DNA of 6,557 nucleotides from SAR92 clade bacterium (GCA_018607545.1 JABBBF010000196.1:1-6557), one strand, 5' to 3'. Positions 1-6,484 are shown, numbered from the stretch's first letter. Notes: a model not told the origin generated them from the letters alone. Made by a program: numbers and translations.

Positions 1-149
1 TACCTGGAGCCTTGCCGAACAAGGCTATAGCAGCCTATGAGCAGATGCCATCGAACGCCCTGCCACTGAAAAATGCGCCGGCGGCAAAGCCGATGGTACT
101 TGAGCGCGGCGGTGTTCAAACGTCTATGCCTCTATCTGGACGACGTTAA
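1..149 (+). CDS. 3' end of an unrecognised upstream gene (flgJ possible by position only)
   Basis: This frame is open from the left edge (first full codon at base 3) to TAA at 147-149, about 48 codons. The other two plus frames stop at 28-30 and 38-40, and all three minus frames hit stops near the right end of this stretch, so this is the best coding frame. The tail is rich in Pro and Ala (PGALPNKAIAAYEQMPSNAL near the start, ending LSGRR). I see no glucosaminidase-like motif of FlgJ and do not recognise the family. In many gammaproteobacteria flgJ lies just before flgK, so flgJ with a non-conserved tail is a guess from position. An unrelated small flagellar-locus protein is equally possible. 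The gene ends 49 bp before flgK on the same strand, so co-transcription is plausible. Confidence 0.5.
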   Translation, partial: PGALPNKAIAAYEQMPSNALPLKNAPAAKPMVLERGGVQTSMPLSGRR

Positions 150-186
150 GCTTCAGCTTTAGTTAATACAAAGCACTAACAAATTT

Positions 187-195
187 AAGGAGGGG
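187..195 (+). promoter_or_regulatory. Strong Shine-Dalgarno of flgK
   Basis: AAGGAGGGG lies just before the ATG at 199, with five bases between the AAGGAGG core and the start. It is the strongest ribosome binding site in the window and fixes the flgK start. The 49-bp gap before it (150-198) is AT-rich and has no convincing sigma-28 or sigma-54 promoter. Confidence 0.85.
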
Positions 196-198
196 ACT

Positions 199-3100
199 AT
201 GGCAGATATTCTATCGATCGGAGCAGGCGCAACTCAGTTGTATCGTCAGGCCCTTTCTACAGTCGGTAACAACATTGCCAACCTCAACACGGAAGGCTAT
301 TCACGTCAGGTTTCCGAGACCTCAGAGAATGCGCCGAGTAACCAGGGCACTGTATTTGTCGGTTCTGGTGCACGTTTGGACAATATTACACGTGCCTATG
401 ACGAATTTGCCGAGGCCAGCTTACGCGACAGTGGCAGCAAGCTCGCTACCCAACAGCCGCTGATCGATTACGCCAATCGCGTAGTGGATATTATGGGCTC
501 TGAGGCCTCTGGCCTCTCCAGCGCTATGGACAAATTTTTTGCCACCGCCAACGCGCTCAGCGCAGATCCCGCATCGCTTAATCTGCGCAGCGATTTTCTC
601 CGTGACGCCGATGGCATGAGCGCGCGCTTTCGCGAGCTCTCCGGTCAGTTGGACGCTATTGAACTTGAGACTCGCGAGAATATTGATAAGCAGGTCAGCA
701 CATTAAACAGCCTCTCCGACAAGCTCGCTTTTGTGAATCAGCAGTTGAACAAAAAGCTCACTCTTGACACCCAGCCACCAATGTTACTCGACCAGCGCGA
801 TCAGTTGCTGCGTGAAATGTCCTTGGTGACCAAAATTCATGTCGCCGAATCCACCTCTGGCCAAGTGCAGGTGCGTTTAGGCAGCAGCGCCGGCAGCTTG
901 TTCACCGATAGTAAACAAGCCTATGATCTCGGTGTTGCCTTTGATAAAAACGATCCCGGTCGCGTGGATTTGATTATGGAACCCTATGGCGACCGACGGG
1001 CGGCCAGTGCGGTTAGCAGCGGCATGCTCGGTGGTCTGTTAAACTTTCGCACCCAAACGCTTTCTCCAGCCATGGACAGTTTTGATTACCTGGCTCAAAC
1101 CCTGGTTGCTGAAGTGAATCAGGTTCACCGCTCTGGCCTCGATGGCCGCGGCGATCCCGGCACCGATCTGTTTGCTATAGACCCGGTTTTTGACATTACC
1201 GCTGGCACTGCAAACAGCGCGATTAGTATGCATGTGGAAGTAACTGATCCTGAAGCCTTCAGCTACGCACCATTTCGTGCCACCTGGGTCAGTGAACAAA
1301 ACAGCTGGAGTATTGAAGACATTAATAGTGGTACGGTCACCCAGGCGAGTGCCGGTCATAGCAGTTTCGATTATGCTGGTCTCAGCCTCTCCGTTGATAT
1401 TATGCCCCTCGACGGCGAGAGTTTTGTGGTTACTCCTCGTACTCGTCCAGCCAGCGGCATTCGTGTGATTCAATCCGACCCCCTTGCTGTGTCCACCGGT
1501 GACACTATGCGAGTGATGAGTGACCTGAGTAATCTGAGCAATGCAACGGTTAGCCTCGAGCAAAACAGCGCAGCAACGGCAGGCGGGTTTGCGGTTGGTA
1601 AAAATATTACTGACCTAGGTAATAACCCTAGTGCCGCGGCTGGTGAATTAGTAACCGCGAGCTATCTATCTCCGGCCTATATTATTCCACAGGGCAGCAC
1701 TCAGGCCTCCCTGATGATGGAGGTACCCTACGATAGCAATCTCAGCTTTCAGGTGATGACCGCTGATGGTATCCATGTCCTGGGCAACAGTCTGGATAGC
1801 GCCGTTCAGTCCACAATGCTCTCGGAGGGCGCTGGATTCAACGCTAACAGCAGCTATAGCGACAGCTATCTCAATGCAACCGGTGCCAATGCTTATCTGG
1901 ATTTGCCGCTCACCTATGGCTTTCTGGCCTCTGAAGTCGAACGTAAAGACTGGCTGGTGGGCAGCGCGGGCATAACCGATATCTTTACCACCACTACCCT
2001 CGACGCCTCAGCCACTTCAGGCAGCGTGCGCTTGCAGAGCAATGATTCCTCGGTGGGAATTGATCAGATCAGCGCCAACGCCCTGGTCTTAAATGGCACG
2101 TCAATGAGCAGCCTCTCTCTGGCTGCTGGCGAGACCAGTTCGGCAGCAAGCATGGCCACTTGGTTGAACAGTGCCTCAGGGTCGACCGGGGTTATGGCCA
2201 CCGCCAGTACTAGCATTGAGGTTGACTCCAGCAGTATCGACTTCACCCAGCAGTTGACTATTAATGGTGTCACTATTGGGAGCGGAAGCTTGCTGACCTC
2301 TACAGACGAGTTGGCCGCGGCGATTAACAGTGCTACGGCCAGCACAAACGTGATTGCCCTAGTGACCCCAGATGATCGCTTGCAAGTGACCAATGCCGCT
2401 GGCCACGAGGGTGAGAATATTTCACTGGGTAATCCGGTAGCCTCTTCGGCTACCAATGCTCTGGGTCAGTCTAATAATGTCCACACCGGACAGTTGGACC
2501 TGCAGGGCGACGAAGAAATTCGTTTCACCTTTGGTGCCGCTGGCGTGCCTTCTGATTTAGCCGTGCTGGGTCTGCGCACCGGCGTCTATGTCGAGGGTCC
2601 GGTAACTGAAGATCTGGCGGTATTTGTCACCGGTACAGGCAGTGCCTCGGTAGCCGCAGGTTTTGGCAAATCCGATAGCGCGGCAGTAGCCGCCAGCTTG
2701 CAGCAGCCCTTTACGATTAATTTTTCCTCGCCAACGGAATACAGCATCACTGATACCACCACCGATACTGTAGTAGCTACAAGAAGCTATAGCTTTGGTG
2801 AAGATATTACTCACAACGGCATGCTCATCGCCGTTGACGGCAACCCTGAAGCTGGGGATAGCTTTGCCGTCGACAGCAATAAAGATGGTATTGGCGACAA
2901 CGGCAACATGCTGCGCATTGCCGCTCTTCAAGACAAGCAAGTCTTGGGGGATGGGCGCACCTTTAGTGAAGCCTATATTACCTTGGTTGGCACTGTGGGC
3001 AGCAAAGTGGCGCTGGCGATGATGTCCCAGGATGCCATTCAGGTGGTCTATGACCAGGCTGTTGCCTCAAAAGATCAGGTTTCCGGCGTCAGCCTCGATG

Positions 3101-3204
3101 AGGAAGCCGCTGATCTGATTCGCTTCCAGCAGGCTTATCAGGCCTCAGCACAAATTATTCAGGTAGCCTCCAAGCTATTTGACTCTATATTAAGCATTCG
3201 TTAA
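199..3204 (+). CDS. flgK: Flagellar hook-associated protein 1 (FlgK), enlarged
   Basis: FlgK is exported by the flagellar type III apparatus and forms the first junction ring between hook and filament. The N-terminus has the rod/hook family motif, with TVGNNIANLNTEGYSRQ at about residues 21-37. A helical D1 region follows, including DYLAQTLVAEVNQVHRSGLD near 295-314. The C-terminus (955-1001) is the typical FlgK helix, with SGVSLDEEAADLIRFQQAYQ and a final LFDSILSIR. There is no signal peptide, as expected for type III export, and no cysteine. At 1001 aa it is nearly twice the E. coli protein (about 547 aa). The extra length is in the middle and includes a duplicated beta-type module (359-413 and 838-893) and two Flagellin-IN-like stretches (about 623-680 and 685-744). 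The start is fixed by AAGGAGG at 187. flgL follows after 11 bp, so the two are co-transcribed. Identity is secure from both termini; the borders of the middle domains are estimates. Confidence 0.97.
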   Translation: MADILSIGAGATQLYRQALSTVGNNIANLNTEGYSRQVSETSENAPSNQGTVFVGSGARLDNITRAYDEFAEASLRDSGSKLATQQPLIDYANRVVDIMGSEASGLSSAMDKFFATANALSADPASLNLRSDFLRDADGMSARFRELSGQLDAIELETRENIDKQVSTLNSLSDKLAFVNQQLNKKLTLDTQPPMLLDQRDQLLREMSLVTKIHVAESTSGQVQVRLGSSAGSLFTDSKQAYDLGVAFDKNDPGRVDLIMEPYGDRRAASAVSSGMLGGLLNFRTQTLSPAMDSFDYLAQTLVAEVNQVHRSGLDGRGDPGTDLFAIDPVFDITAGTANSAISMHVEVTDPEAFSYAPFRATWVSEQNSWSIEDINSGTVTQASAGHSSFDYAGLSLSVDIMPLDGESFVVTPRTRPASGIRVIQSDPLAVSTGDTMRVMSDLSNLSNATVSLEQNSAATAGGFAVGKNITDLGNNPSAAAGELVTASYLSPAYIIPQGSTQASLMMEVPYDSNLSFQVMTADGIHVLGNSLDSAVQSTMLSEGAGFNANSSYSDSYLNATGANAYLDLPLTYGFLASEVERKDWLVGSAGITDIFTTTTLDASATSGSVRLQSNDSSVGIDQISANALVLNGTSMSSLSLAAGETSSAASMATWLNSASGSTGVMATASTSIEVDSSSIDFTQQLTINGVTIGSGSLLTSTDELAAAINSATASTNVIALVTPDDRLQVTNAAGHEGENISLGNPVASSATNALGQSNNVHTGQLDLQGDEEIRFTFGAAGVPSDLAVLGLRTGVYVEGPVTEDLAVFVTGTGSASVAAGFGKSDSAAVAASLQQPFTINFSSPTEYSITDTTTDTVVATRSYSFGEDITHNGMLIAVDGNPEAGDSFAVDSNKDGIGDNGNMLRIAALQDKQVLGDGRTFSEAYITLVGTVGSKVALAMMSQDAIQVVYDQAVASKDQVSGVSLDEEAADLIRFQQAYQASAQIIQVASKLFDSILSIR
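1273..1437 (+). repeat. FlgK internal module, copy A (residues 359-413)
   Basis: This segment runs from FRATWV through SWSIEDINSGTVTQ, YAGLSLSVD and DGESFVVTP. It follows the same order of elements as residues 838-893: an aromatic strand, a W/Y-S-I-x-D turn with TxTV, a GLxLxV strand, then GxxF-V. This beta-type pattern is common in the FlgK mid region. The similarity is at the protein-pattern level only and was judged by eye, so the borders are approximate. Confidence 0.55.
2065..2238 (+). other. FlgK Flagellin-IN-like module 1 (about residues 623-680)
   Basis: The pattern is ALVLNGTSM, then a Ser-rich linker, ASMATWLNSASGSTGVMATA, and a closing strand. This resembles the Flagellin hook IN layout of a xxINGxx strand, a helix xxAxAIN, and TGVxA. 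The match is looser than in the next module. It sits in the surface-exposed middle of FlgK, directly before module 2, so the two look like a tandem pair. Confidence 0.45.
2251..2430 (+). other. FlgK Flagellin-IN-like module 2 (residues 685-744)
   Basis: This stretch has the expected order of a Flagellin hook IN motif. LTINGVTIG is the opening strand, STDELAAAINSAT the helix, and NVIALVTPDDRLQVTNAAG the pair of strands, ending near ISLG. Such motifs are known in flagellins and FliD. The call is by pattern recognition; a profile search for the IN family would settle it. Confidence 0.7.
2710..2877 (+). repeat. FlgK internal module, copy B (residues 838-893)
   Basis: The segment has FTINF, EYSITDTTTDTVVATRSY, NGMLIAVDG and AGDSFAVDS, which lines up with copy A (359-413) element by element. 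It leads straight into DSNKDGIGDNGNMLRIAALQ, the usual FlgK stretch before the C-terminal helices. Copy B is therefore probably in the standard position, and the material between A and B is the expansion. Confidence 0.55.
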
Positions 3205-3208
3205 GGAG
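3203..3208 (+). promoter_or_regulatory. Shine-Dalgarno of flgL overlapping the flgK stop
   Basis: AAGGAG starts inside the flgK TAA (3202-3204) and lies seven bases before the flgL ATG at 3216. The overlap suggests translational coupling, so that ribosomes ending flgK help load flgL and keep the two junction proteins in proportion. Confidence 0.8.
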
Positions 3209-3215
3209 TTGACCG

Positions 3216-4136
3216 ATGAAGGTCTCTACCAGCCAGATATTTGAACGCGCAACGGCGCAGATGGCCGAGCAGCAGGTTAAGGTCGCTGATATGCAGACTC
3301 AGCTGGCAACCGGCAAGCAGATGGTTCGACCCAGTGACAATCCTGAGCAGGGCGCATTAATTCAGCGCCTCAACACCGCACTAGATCGCCAAGATGTTTA
3401 TGCTGGCAACCTCAATGCGATTTCTAACCGCCTAGAAGCTGAAGAAACTGCTTTGATGAGCTCAGAAAATATCCTGCAGCGTGTCCGCGAACTTGCAGTG
3501 CAGGCTAATAACGGCACTCTCTCAGCTGATGACCGCATTATTATCGCCACGGAGGTCAGTGCTCTGCGAGATGAACTGGTCTCCCTGGGTAACAGTAAAG
3601 ATATCTCTGGCAACTATGTGTTTGCTGGAGCCATGACTCAGACAAAACCCTTTGTCGAAAATGTCGGGGGCACAGTGAGTTATCGCGGAGACCAGACTCG
3701 CACCATGGTGGCGGTCTCTGACCAGCGTCAGCTGCAACTCAATCGTCCTGGCAATGAGGCCTTTGCCAGTGTGGTTCGTGAAACCGACGGTGTCAGTGCA
3801 AGGGTAGGATTTTTCACCGTGATAGATGATTTCACCGCTGCTCTTAATAGCAATGACACTGCGAGTTTGCAGGGTAGTCTGGTTGAAGTTTCCGAGTTAA
3901 CCCAAAATCTCGCCCTGTCTATTGCTGACGTGGGTAGCCGTATGGGCATATTGGATTCTCAGGCCGACACTCTGGCAGATGCCAAACTAAGATATCAAAC
4001 ACTGCTTTCTAGCGCTGAAGATGTTGACTACGCCAGTGCCATTACTCAGCTGACCGCTGAAATTATGTCTCTAGAAGCGGGGCAGAGCAGCTTTGCCAAG
4101 ATCTCTCAGCTGAGCCTGTTTGATTACATTCGATAA
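3216..4136 (+). CDS. flgL: Flagellar hook-associated protein 3 (FlgL)
   Basis: FlgL forms the second junction ring, between FlgK and the flagellin filament, after type III export. At 306 aa it is near the usual length (about 317 in E. coli). The N-terminal flagellin-like helical domain starts with MKVSTSQIFERA and has QLATGKQMVRPSDNPEQGA near residues 29-47, a classic FlgL/flagellin signature. GNYVFAG at about 132-138 marks the end of the N-terminal domain. The C-terminal coiled-coil domain (about 225-306) has VGSRMGILDSQAD and AITQLTAEIMSLEAGQSSFA, and ends LFDYIR. There is no cysteine. Unlike FlgK and FliD it is not expanded. It follows flgK by 11 bp and precedes fliD by 54 bp. Its stop codon is part of a TAAA stretch near the candidate fliD promoter. 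Confidence 0.97.
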   Translation: MKVSTSQIFERATAQMAEQQVKVADMQTQLATGKQMVRPSDNPEQGALIQRLNTALDRQDVYAGNLNAISNRLEAEETALMSSENILQRVRELAVQANNGTLSADDRIIIATEVSALRDELVSLGNSKDISGNYVFAGAMTQTKPFVENVGGTVSYRGDQTRTMVAVSDQRQLQLNRPGNEAFASVVRETDGVSARVGFFTVIDDFTAALNSNDTASLQGSLVEVSELTQNLALSIADVGSRMGILDSQADTLADAKLRYQTLLSSAEDVDYASAITQLTAEIMSLEAGQSSFAKISQLSLFDYIR

Positions 4137-4141
4137 AGACA

Positions 4142-4189
4142 TTGGTTCTTCGCTGGGCCGATAAAATAGTACAGAGATTAGAGAACCGA
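4142..4189 (+). promoter_or_regulatory. Possible SD-sequestering hairpin in the fliD leader
   Basis: TTGGTTCTT (4142-4150) can pair with GAGAACCGA (4181-4189): nine pairs, seven Watson-Crick and two G.U, with a 30-base loop. The right arm contains the only Shine-Dalgarno-like bases before fliD (GAGA, 4181-4184). The left arm lies upstream of the sigma-28 -10 box, so it would be present in flgKL read-through RNA but absent from RNA started at that promoter. The pairing is seen in the sequence; the regulatory role is inference. Confidence 0.35.
4157..4164 (+). promoter_or_regulatory. Sigma-28 (FliA) -10 box upstream of fliD
   Basis: GCCGATAA is an exact match to the enterobacterial FliA -10 consensus and lies 26 bases before the fliD ATG. 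The expected TAAA -35 at 15 bases is not there. A TAAA at 4134-4137, overlapping the flgL stop, is 19 bases away, four too many. A start site near 4171 would give a leader of about 20 bases. The perfect box in the only sizeable gap of the operon supports a real late-class promoter, but the weak -35 lowers confidence. Confidence 0.55.
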
Positions 4190-4190
4190 G

Positions 4191-6299
4191 ATGGCTGAAA
4201 CCTCCGCAACGTCAAGCGCAACTGCAACCCCTGTTGCCACAACCAGTACCTCTACCCAGATATTAACCGCTCTGGATGCGGGCTCTGGTATTGATGTGGT
4301 TGCACTGGCGAGAAATCTTACTGACGTCACCAAGCTGCCCCAGACAGAGGCACTGCAGTCAAAAATAGACTCTAGCGACGCTTCGGTATCTGGTTACGCA
4401 CTGATTGCCCAGGAGATGAGTCTCCTAAAAAGCGCCTTTGAAACCCTCAACGATGCCGACGAACTGGCGATAAGTTCCGGTTCCTCATCCGCTGCTGGCC
4501 AAGTGGGCTTCACCGCTATTGCAGGAAATGCTATATCCGGCTCCTATGATGTCATCGTTAGTCAGTTGGCCCAGGGCCAACGCGTGATCTCAGATCAATA
4601 CAGCTCAAGTACCGCCACTCTTCATTCATCAACCTTCGACATGTCTCTATCCATAGGGGCTACGGTTTCAGGAACTTACACTGAGGTTCTCTCTGAAGCT
4701 GATATGCGTACCGCTGTGGCCAACGGCGCAAGCATTACCGCAACTGATGGTGCGGGCAATAATATTGTCGTCAGCCAAAGTGAAGTGAATGCCGCTGGTG
4801 GCACCTCTACTGGTGCTGAAACTCTGGCCGGTTATGCTGCGGCCCTGCAGACTAAAGCAGCGGCATCTGCAGCCTTTCAATTCACAGCAGCAGTCAATGA
4901 CAGCGGTGTTACATTTACTCAAAAGACTGCTGGCACAGGCTCCCTTGCCAGTGCTGAAGGTGTGGTCACCGCTGGTATCAGCGCACTGTCTCCGGTCAGC
5001 GGCGTCGCCGCCCAATACAATGTCACCGCCACTGCCGCAGTGACCACCAGCCTAGTGGTCGGCGACGGCGATAATACAGTCACGGTCGATAGCGCCGCCT
5101 ATACCAGCATCGCGCAACAGGTAACCGCCATTCAAGGTGGCTCCGGCTATGAAAATTTACTGTTTACCGTTGCCGCAAACAGCGCCGGCGATGGCTTTGA
5201 ATTTAGCTATAAAACCGCTGGTGCGATCACTACCGCGCCAACCATGAGTGGCTCTAACAGTAGTCATACGGTGAGTTCCACACGCGCAGGTGTGACCGCG
5301 GTCAACAGTCCAACAGCTACCTCAATTAATGTGGCTACGGCAACTCCGGAGGGCGTAGTCAGTGCCATTAATGCCGCCAATACTGGCGTTACCGCACTGC
5401 TGGTGGACACCGGCACTCAGGGCGCCAATTATCGCATCATGCTCACCGGGGGTGAAGGTAGTCAGGCCGTGTTTAGTCTCTCGTCAACGCCGGACTTGGG
5501 CTTTGGCGACAGTGGCAACACTATTCGAACCGCTCAAGATGCGGTTATAAATGTTAACGGCCTGGCGCTGACCCGCAGCACTAACGAAATTTCTGATGTT
5601 ATTTCTGGCGCCACATTTGTGGTCTCCGAAGTCAGCGCTACAGCTGTGCGTCTAAATGTCACCAATGATCAGTCGAGTTTAAAAACGAATCTTCAATCTG
5701 TGGTCGCCGCCTACAATAGCTTCAATCAATTACTCTCTGATTTGACCAGCTCAGCAGCTGATTCAGACCTGTCATATGGTGGCGACCTGGCTCGTGAACA
5801 AAGTGCGGTACGCTATATCAAGCAACAGGTGTTTGACAAACTTATGGCCGATTCTTCGAGCAAGAGTGGCTCCATTTCCGCCCTGCGAGATTTGGGTATC
5901 AGTGTCGATAGAACCGGCAATCTAACAATGACCGAGACCACCTTTGATGCGGCGATCGCCAATAGCTACGACGATGTGGCGACCATGTTGTCTGCGGGTA
6001 CTAGCAACCAGAGTCTTTACAGCACAGATGCTCAAGGCCTGGCTCAGGATGTGGCAACATTGATTGATGGCCTCAATAGCAGTACTGGCATTGTTGCTAC
6101 ACGCAAAGATAGTGCCGAGGACTACAGTGACGACTATGCCTCTGAATTAGTGATTCTTGAAGCGCGAATGGAAAAGGTTTACCAACGCTATTTAACCCAG
6201 TTTGCCGCTATGGATTCGATGTTGGAAAAAATTGATGGCACGAAAAATTACCTTACAGGTCAGCTCAAATCACTGGCTAATATGTATAATTCTGATTAA
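4191..6299 (+). CDS. fliD: Flagellar filament cap protein (FliD, HAP2), enlarged
   Basis: FliD forms the cap at the growing filament tip and guides folding and insertion of flagellin. The N-terminal FliD domain follows a Ser/Thr/Ala-rich leader of about 22 residues and starts at ILTALDAGSGIDVVALARNL, with a helical stretch to about residue 90. The C-terminal FliD domain (about 490-702) has NLQSVVAAYNSFNQLLSDLT, SISALRDLGISVDRTGNLTM, FDAAIANSYDDVATML and a final coiled-coil helix, YQRYLTQFAAMDSMLEKI. At 702 aa it is well above the E. coli protein (about 468 aa). The excess lies in the middle, where two similar modules (about 210-248 and 305-344) precede a Flagellin-IN motif (377-432). It has no cysteine. 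The Shine-Dalgarno is weak (GAGA at 4181). It starts 54 bp after flgL and is not followed by fliS. Confidence 0.97.
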   Translation: MAETSATSSATATPVATTSTSTQILTALDAGSGIDVVALARNLTDVTKLPQTEALQSKIDSSDASVSGYALIAQEMSLLKSAFETLNDADELAISSGSSSAAGQVGFTAIAGNAISGSYDVIVSQLAQGQRVISDQYSSSTATLHSSTFDMSLSIGATVSGTYTEVLSEADMRTAVANGASITATDGAGNNIVVSQSEVNAAGGTSTGAETLAGYAAALQTKAAASAAFQFTAAVNDSGVTFTQKTAGTGSLASAEGVVTAGISALSPVSGVAAQYNVTATAAVTTSLVVGDGDNTVTVDSAAYTSIAQQVTAIQGGSGYENLLFTVAANSAGDGFEFSYKTAGAITTAPTMSGSNSSHTVSSTRAGVTAVNSPTATSINVATATPEGVVSAINAANTGVTALLVDTGTQGANYRIMLTGGEGSQAVFSLSSTPDLGFGDSGNTIRTAQDAVINVNGLALTRSTNEISDVISGATFVVSEVSATAVRLNVTNDQSSLKTNLQSVVAAYNSFNQLLSDLTSSAADSDLSYGGDLAREQSAVRYIKQQVFDKLMADSSSKSGSISALRDLGISVDRTGNLTMTETTFDAAIANSYDDVATMLSAGTSNQSLYSTDAQGLAQDVATLIDGLNSSTGIVATRKDSAEDYSDDYASELVILEARMEKVYQRYLTQFAAMDSMLEKIDGTKNYLTGQLKSLANMYNSD
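4818..4934 (+). repeat. FliD internal module, copy 1 (residues 210-248)
   Basis: A helix-like ETLAGYAAALQTKA is followed by FQFTAAVNDSGVTFTQKTAG. It matches the second copy at 305-344 in the pattern helix, F-T-x-A-x-N, G, F-x-x-K-T-A-G. The two lie about 95 residues apart. The similarity was found by eye at protein level; the DNA of the two copies is not obviously repeated. Confidence 0.6.
5103..5222 (+). repeat. FliD internal module, copy 2 (residues 305-344)
   Basis: TSIAQQVTAIQGGSGYENL leads into LFTVAANSAGDGFEFSYKTAG, parallel to copy 1. Just upstream is a DGDNTVTVDSAAY strand region. Modules with FTVxAN...KxAG occur, as far as I recall, in large marine flagellins and FliD proteins, so this is probably a surface domain. 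Confidence 0.6.
5319..5486 (+). other. FliD Flagellin-IN motif (residues 377-432)
   Basis: TSINVATATPEGVVSAINAA, NTGVTALLVDTG and NYRIMLTGGEGS form the usual strand-helix-strand order of the Flagellin hook IN motif, which FliD proteins commonly carry once or twice before the C-terminal domain. It closely resembles the FlgK stretch at residues 685-744. Confidence 0.75.
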
Positions 6300-6386
6300 T
6301 CCCTTTGCCTCGAGCAGGTAAAAAATCAAGGCTGTCCGATCGCGAAATAATTCGTCACTCTCGGGCACAGGCATAGCTAGCTGTCG

Positions 6387-6419
6387 AAAAAAAACCCAGC
6401 ACAGTGACTGGGTTTTTTT
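6387..6419. terminator. Bidirectional rho-independent terminator between fliD and flagellin
   Basis: CCCAG (6395-6399) pairs with CTGGG (6408-6412) around an eight-base loop. Eight A precede the stem (6387-6394) and seven T follow it (6413-6419). On the plus strand it ends fliD RNA 88-120 bp after the stop. On the minus strand it ends the flagellin RNA. A and T tracts can also pair, lengthening the stem to 12 bp. Placement between convergent genes fits exactly. Confidence 0.9.
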
Positions 6420-6429
6420 GTGTTGCTTG

Positions 6430-6478
6430 CAGTTTGTCTTTTAGCCCTATGTTTAGGACTGCTCAGCAAACTGTTTTT
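6430..6478 (+). terminator. Imperfect nested hairpin followed by T5, possible second terminator or flagellin 3' UTR structure
   Basis: An outer stem CAGTTTG (6430-6436) / CAAACTG (6467-6473) encloses an inner stem AGCCCTA (6443-6449) / TAGGACT (6454-6460) with one mismatch and a TGTT loop. They are separated by a symmetric six-by-six internal loop. On the plus strand the outer stem is followed by TTTTT (6474-6478), which could back up the main terminator. On the minus strand the fold lies just after the flagellin stop and could be a stabilising 3' UTR structure. Confidence 0.35.
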
Positions 6479-6484
6479 AAAAAC

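Noticed and set aside
136..152. Possible sigma-54 promoter before flgK (GG at 138-139 and GC at 150-151 with ten bases between)
   Set aside because: Only the GG and GC dinucleotides and their flanks fit. The inner bases of TGGCAC and TTGC do not match, so this is expected by chance.
148..159. Inverted repeat AAGCT-TC-AGCTT at the stop of the upstream gene
   Set aside because: The two-base centre cannot form an RNA loop, there is no T tract, and five-base arms are common by chance. An operator role cannot be supported.
1039..1563. Open frame of 174 codons on the minus strand inside flgK
   Set aside because: It lies wholly within the confidently identified flgK, has no recognisable motif, and is best explained as an antisense shadow of its codon usage. 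The shorter antisense and alternate-frame openings within flgK, flgL and fliD are rejected for the same reason.
6319..6342. Sigma-28-like TAAA...TCCGATCG after fliD
   Set aside because: Only five of eight -10 bases match, the spacing is 12 instead of 15, and no gene follows on this strand within the window.
6343..6354. Small hairpin CGAA-ATAA-TTCG after fliD
   Set aside because: Four base pairs with no T tract is too weak to call. The real terminator is about 40 bp further on.
6300..6386. Search for a small gene such as fliS or flaG after fliD
   Set aside because: No open frame with a start and ribosome binding site of useful length is present in this stretch.
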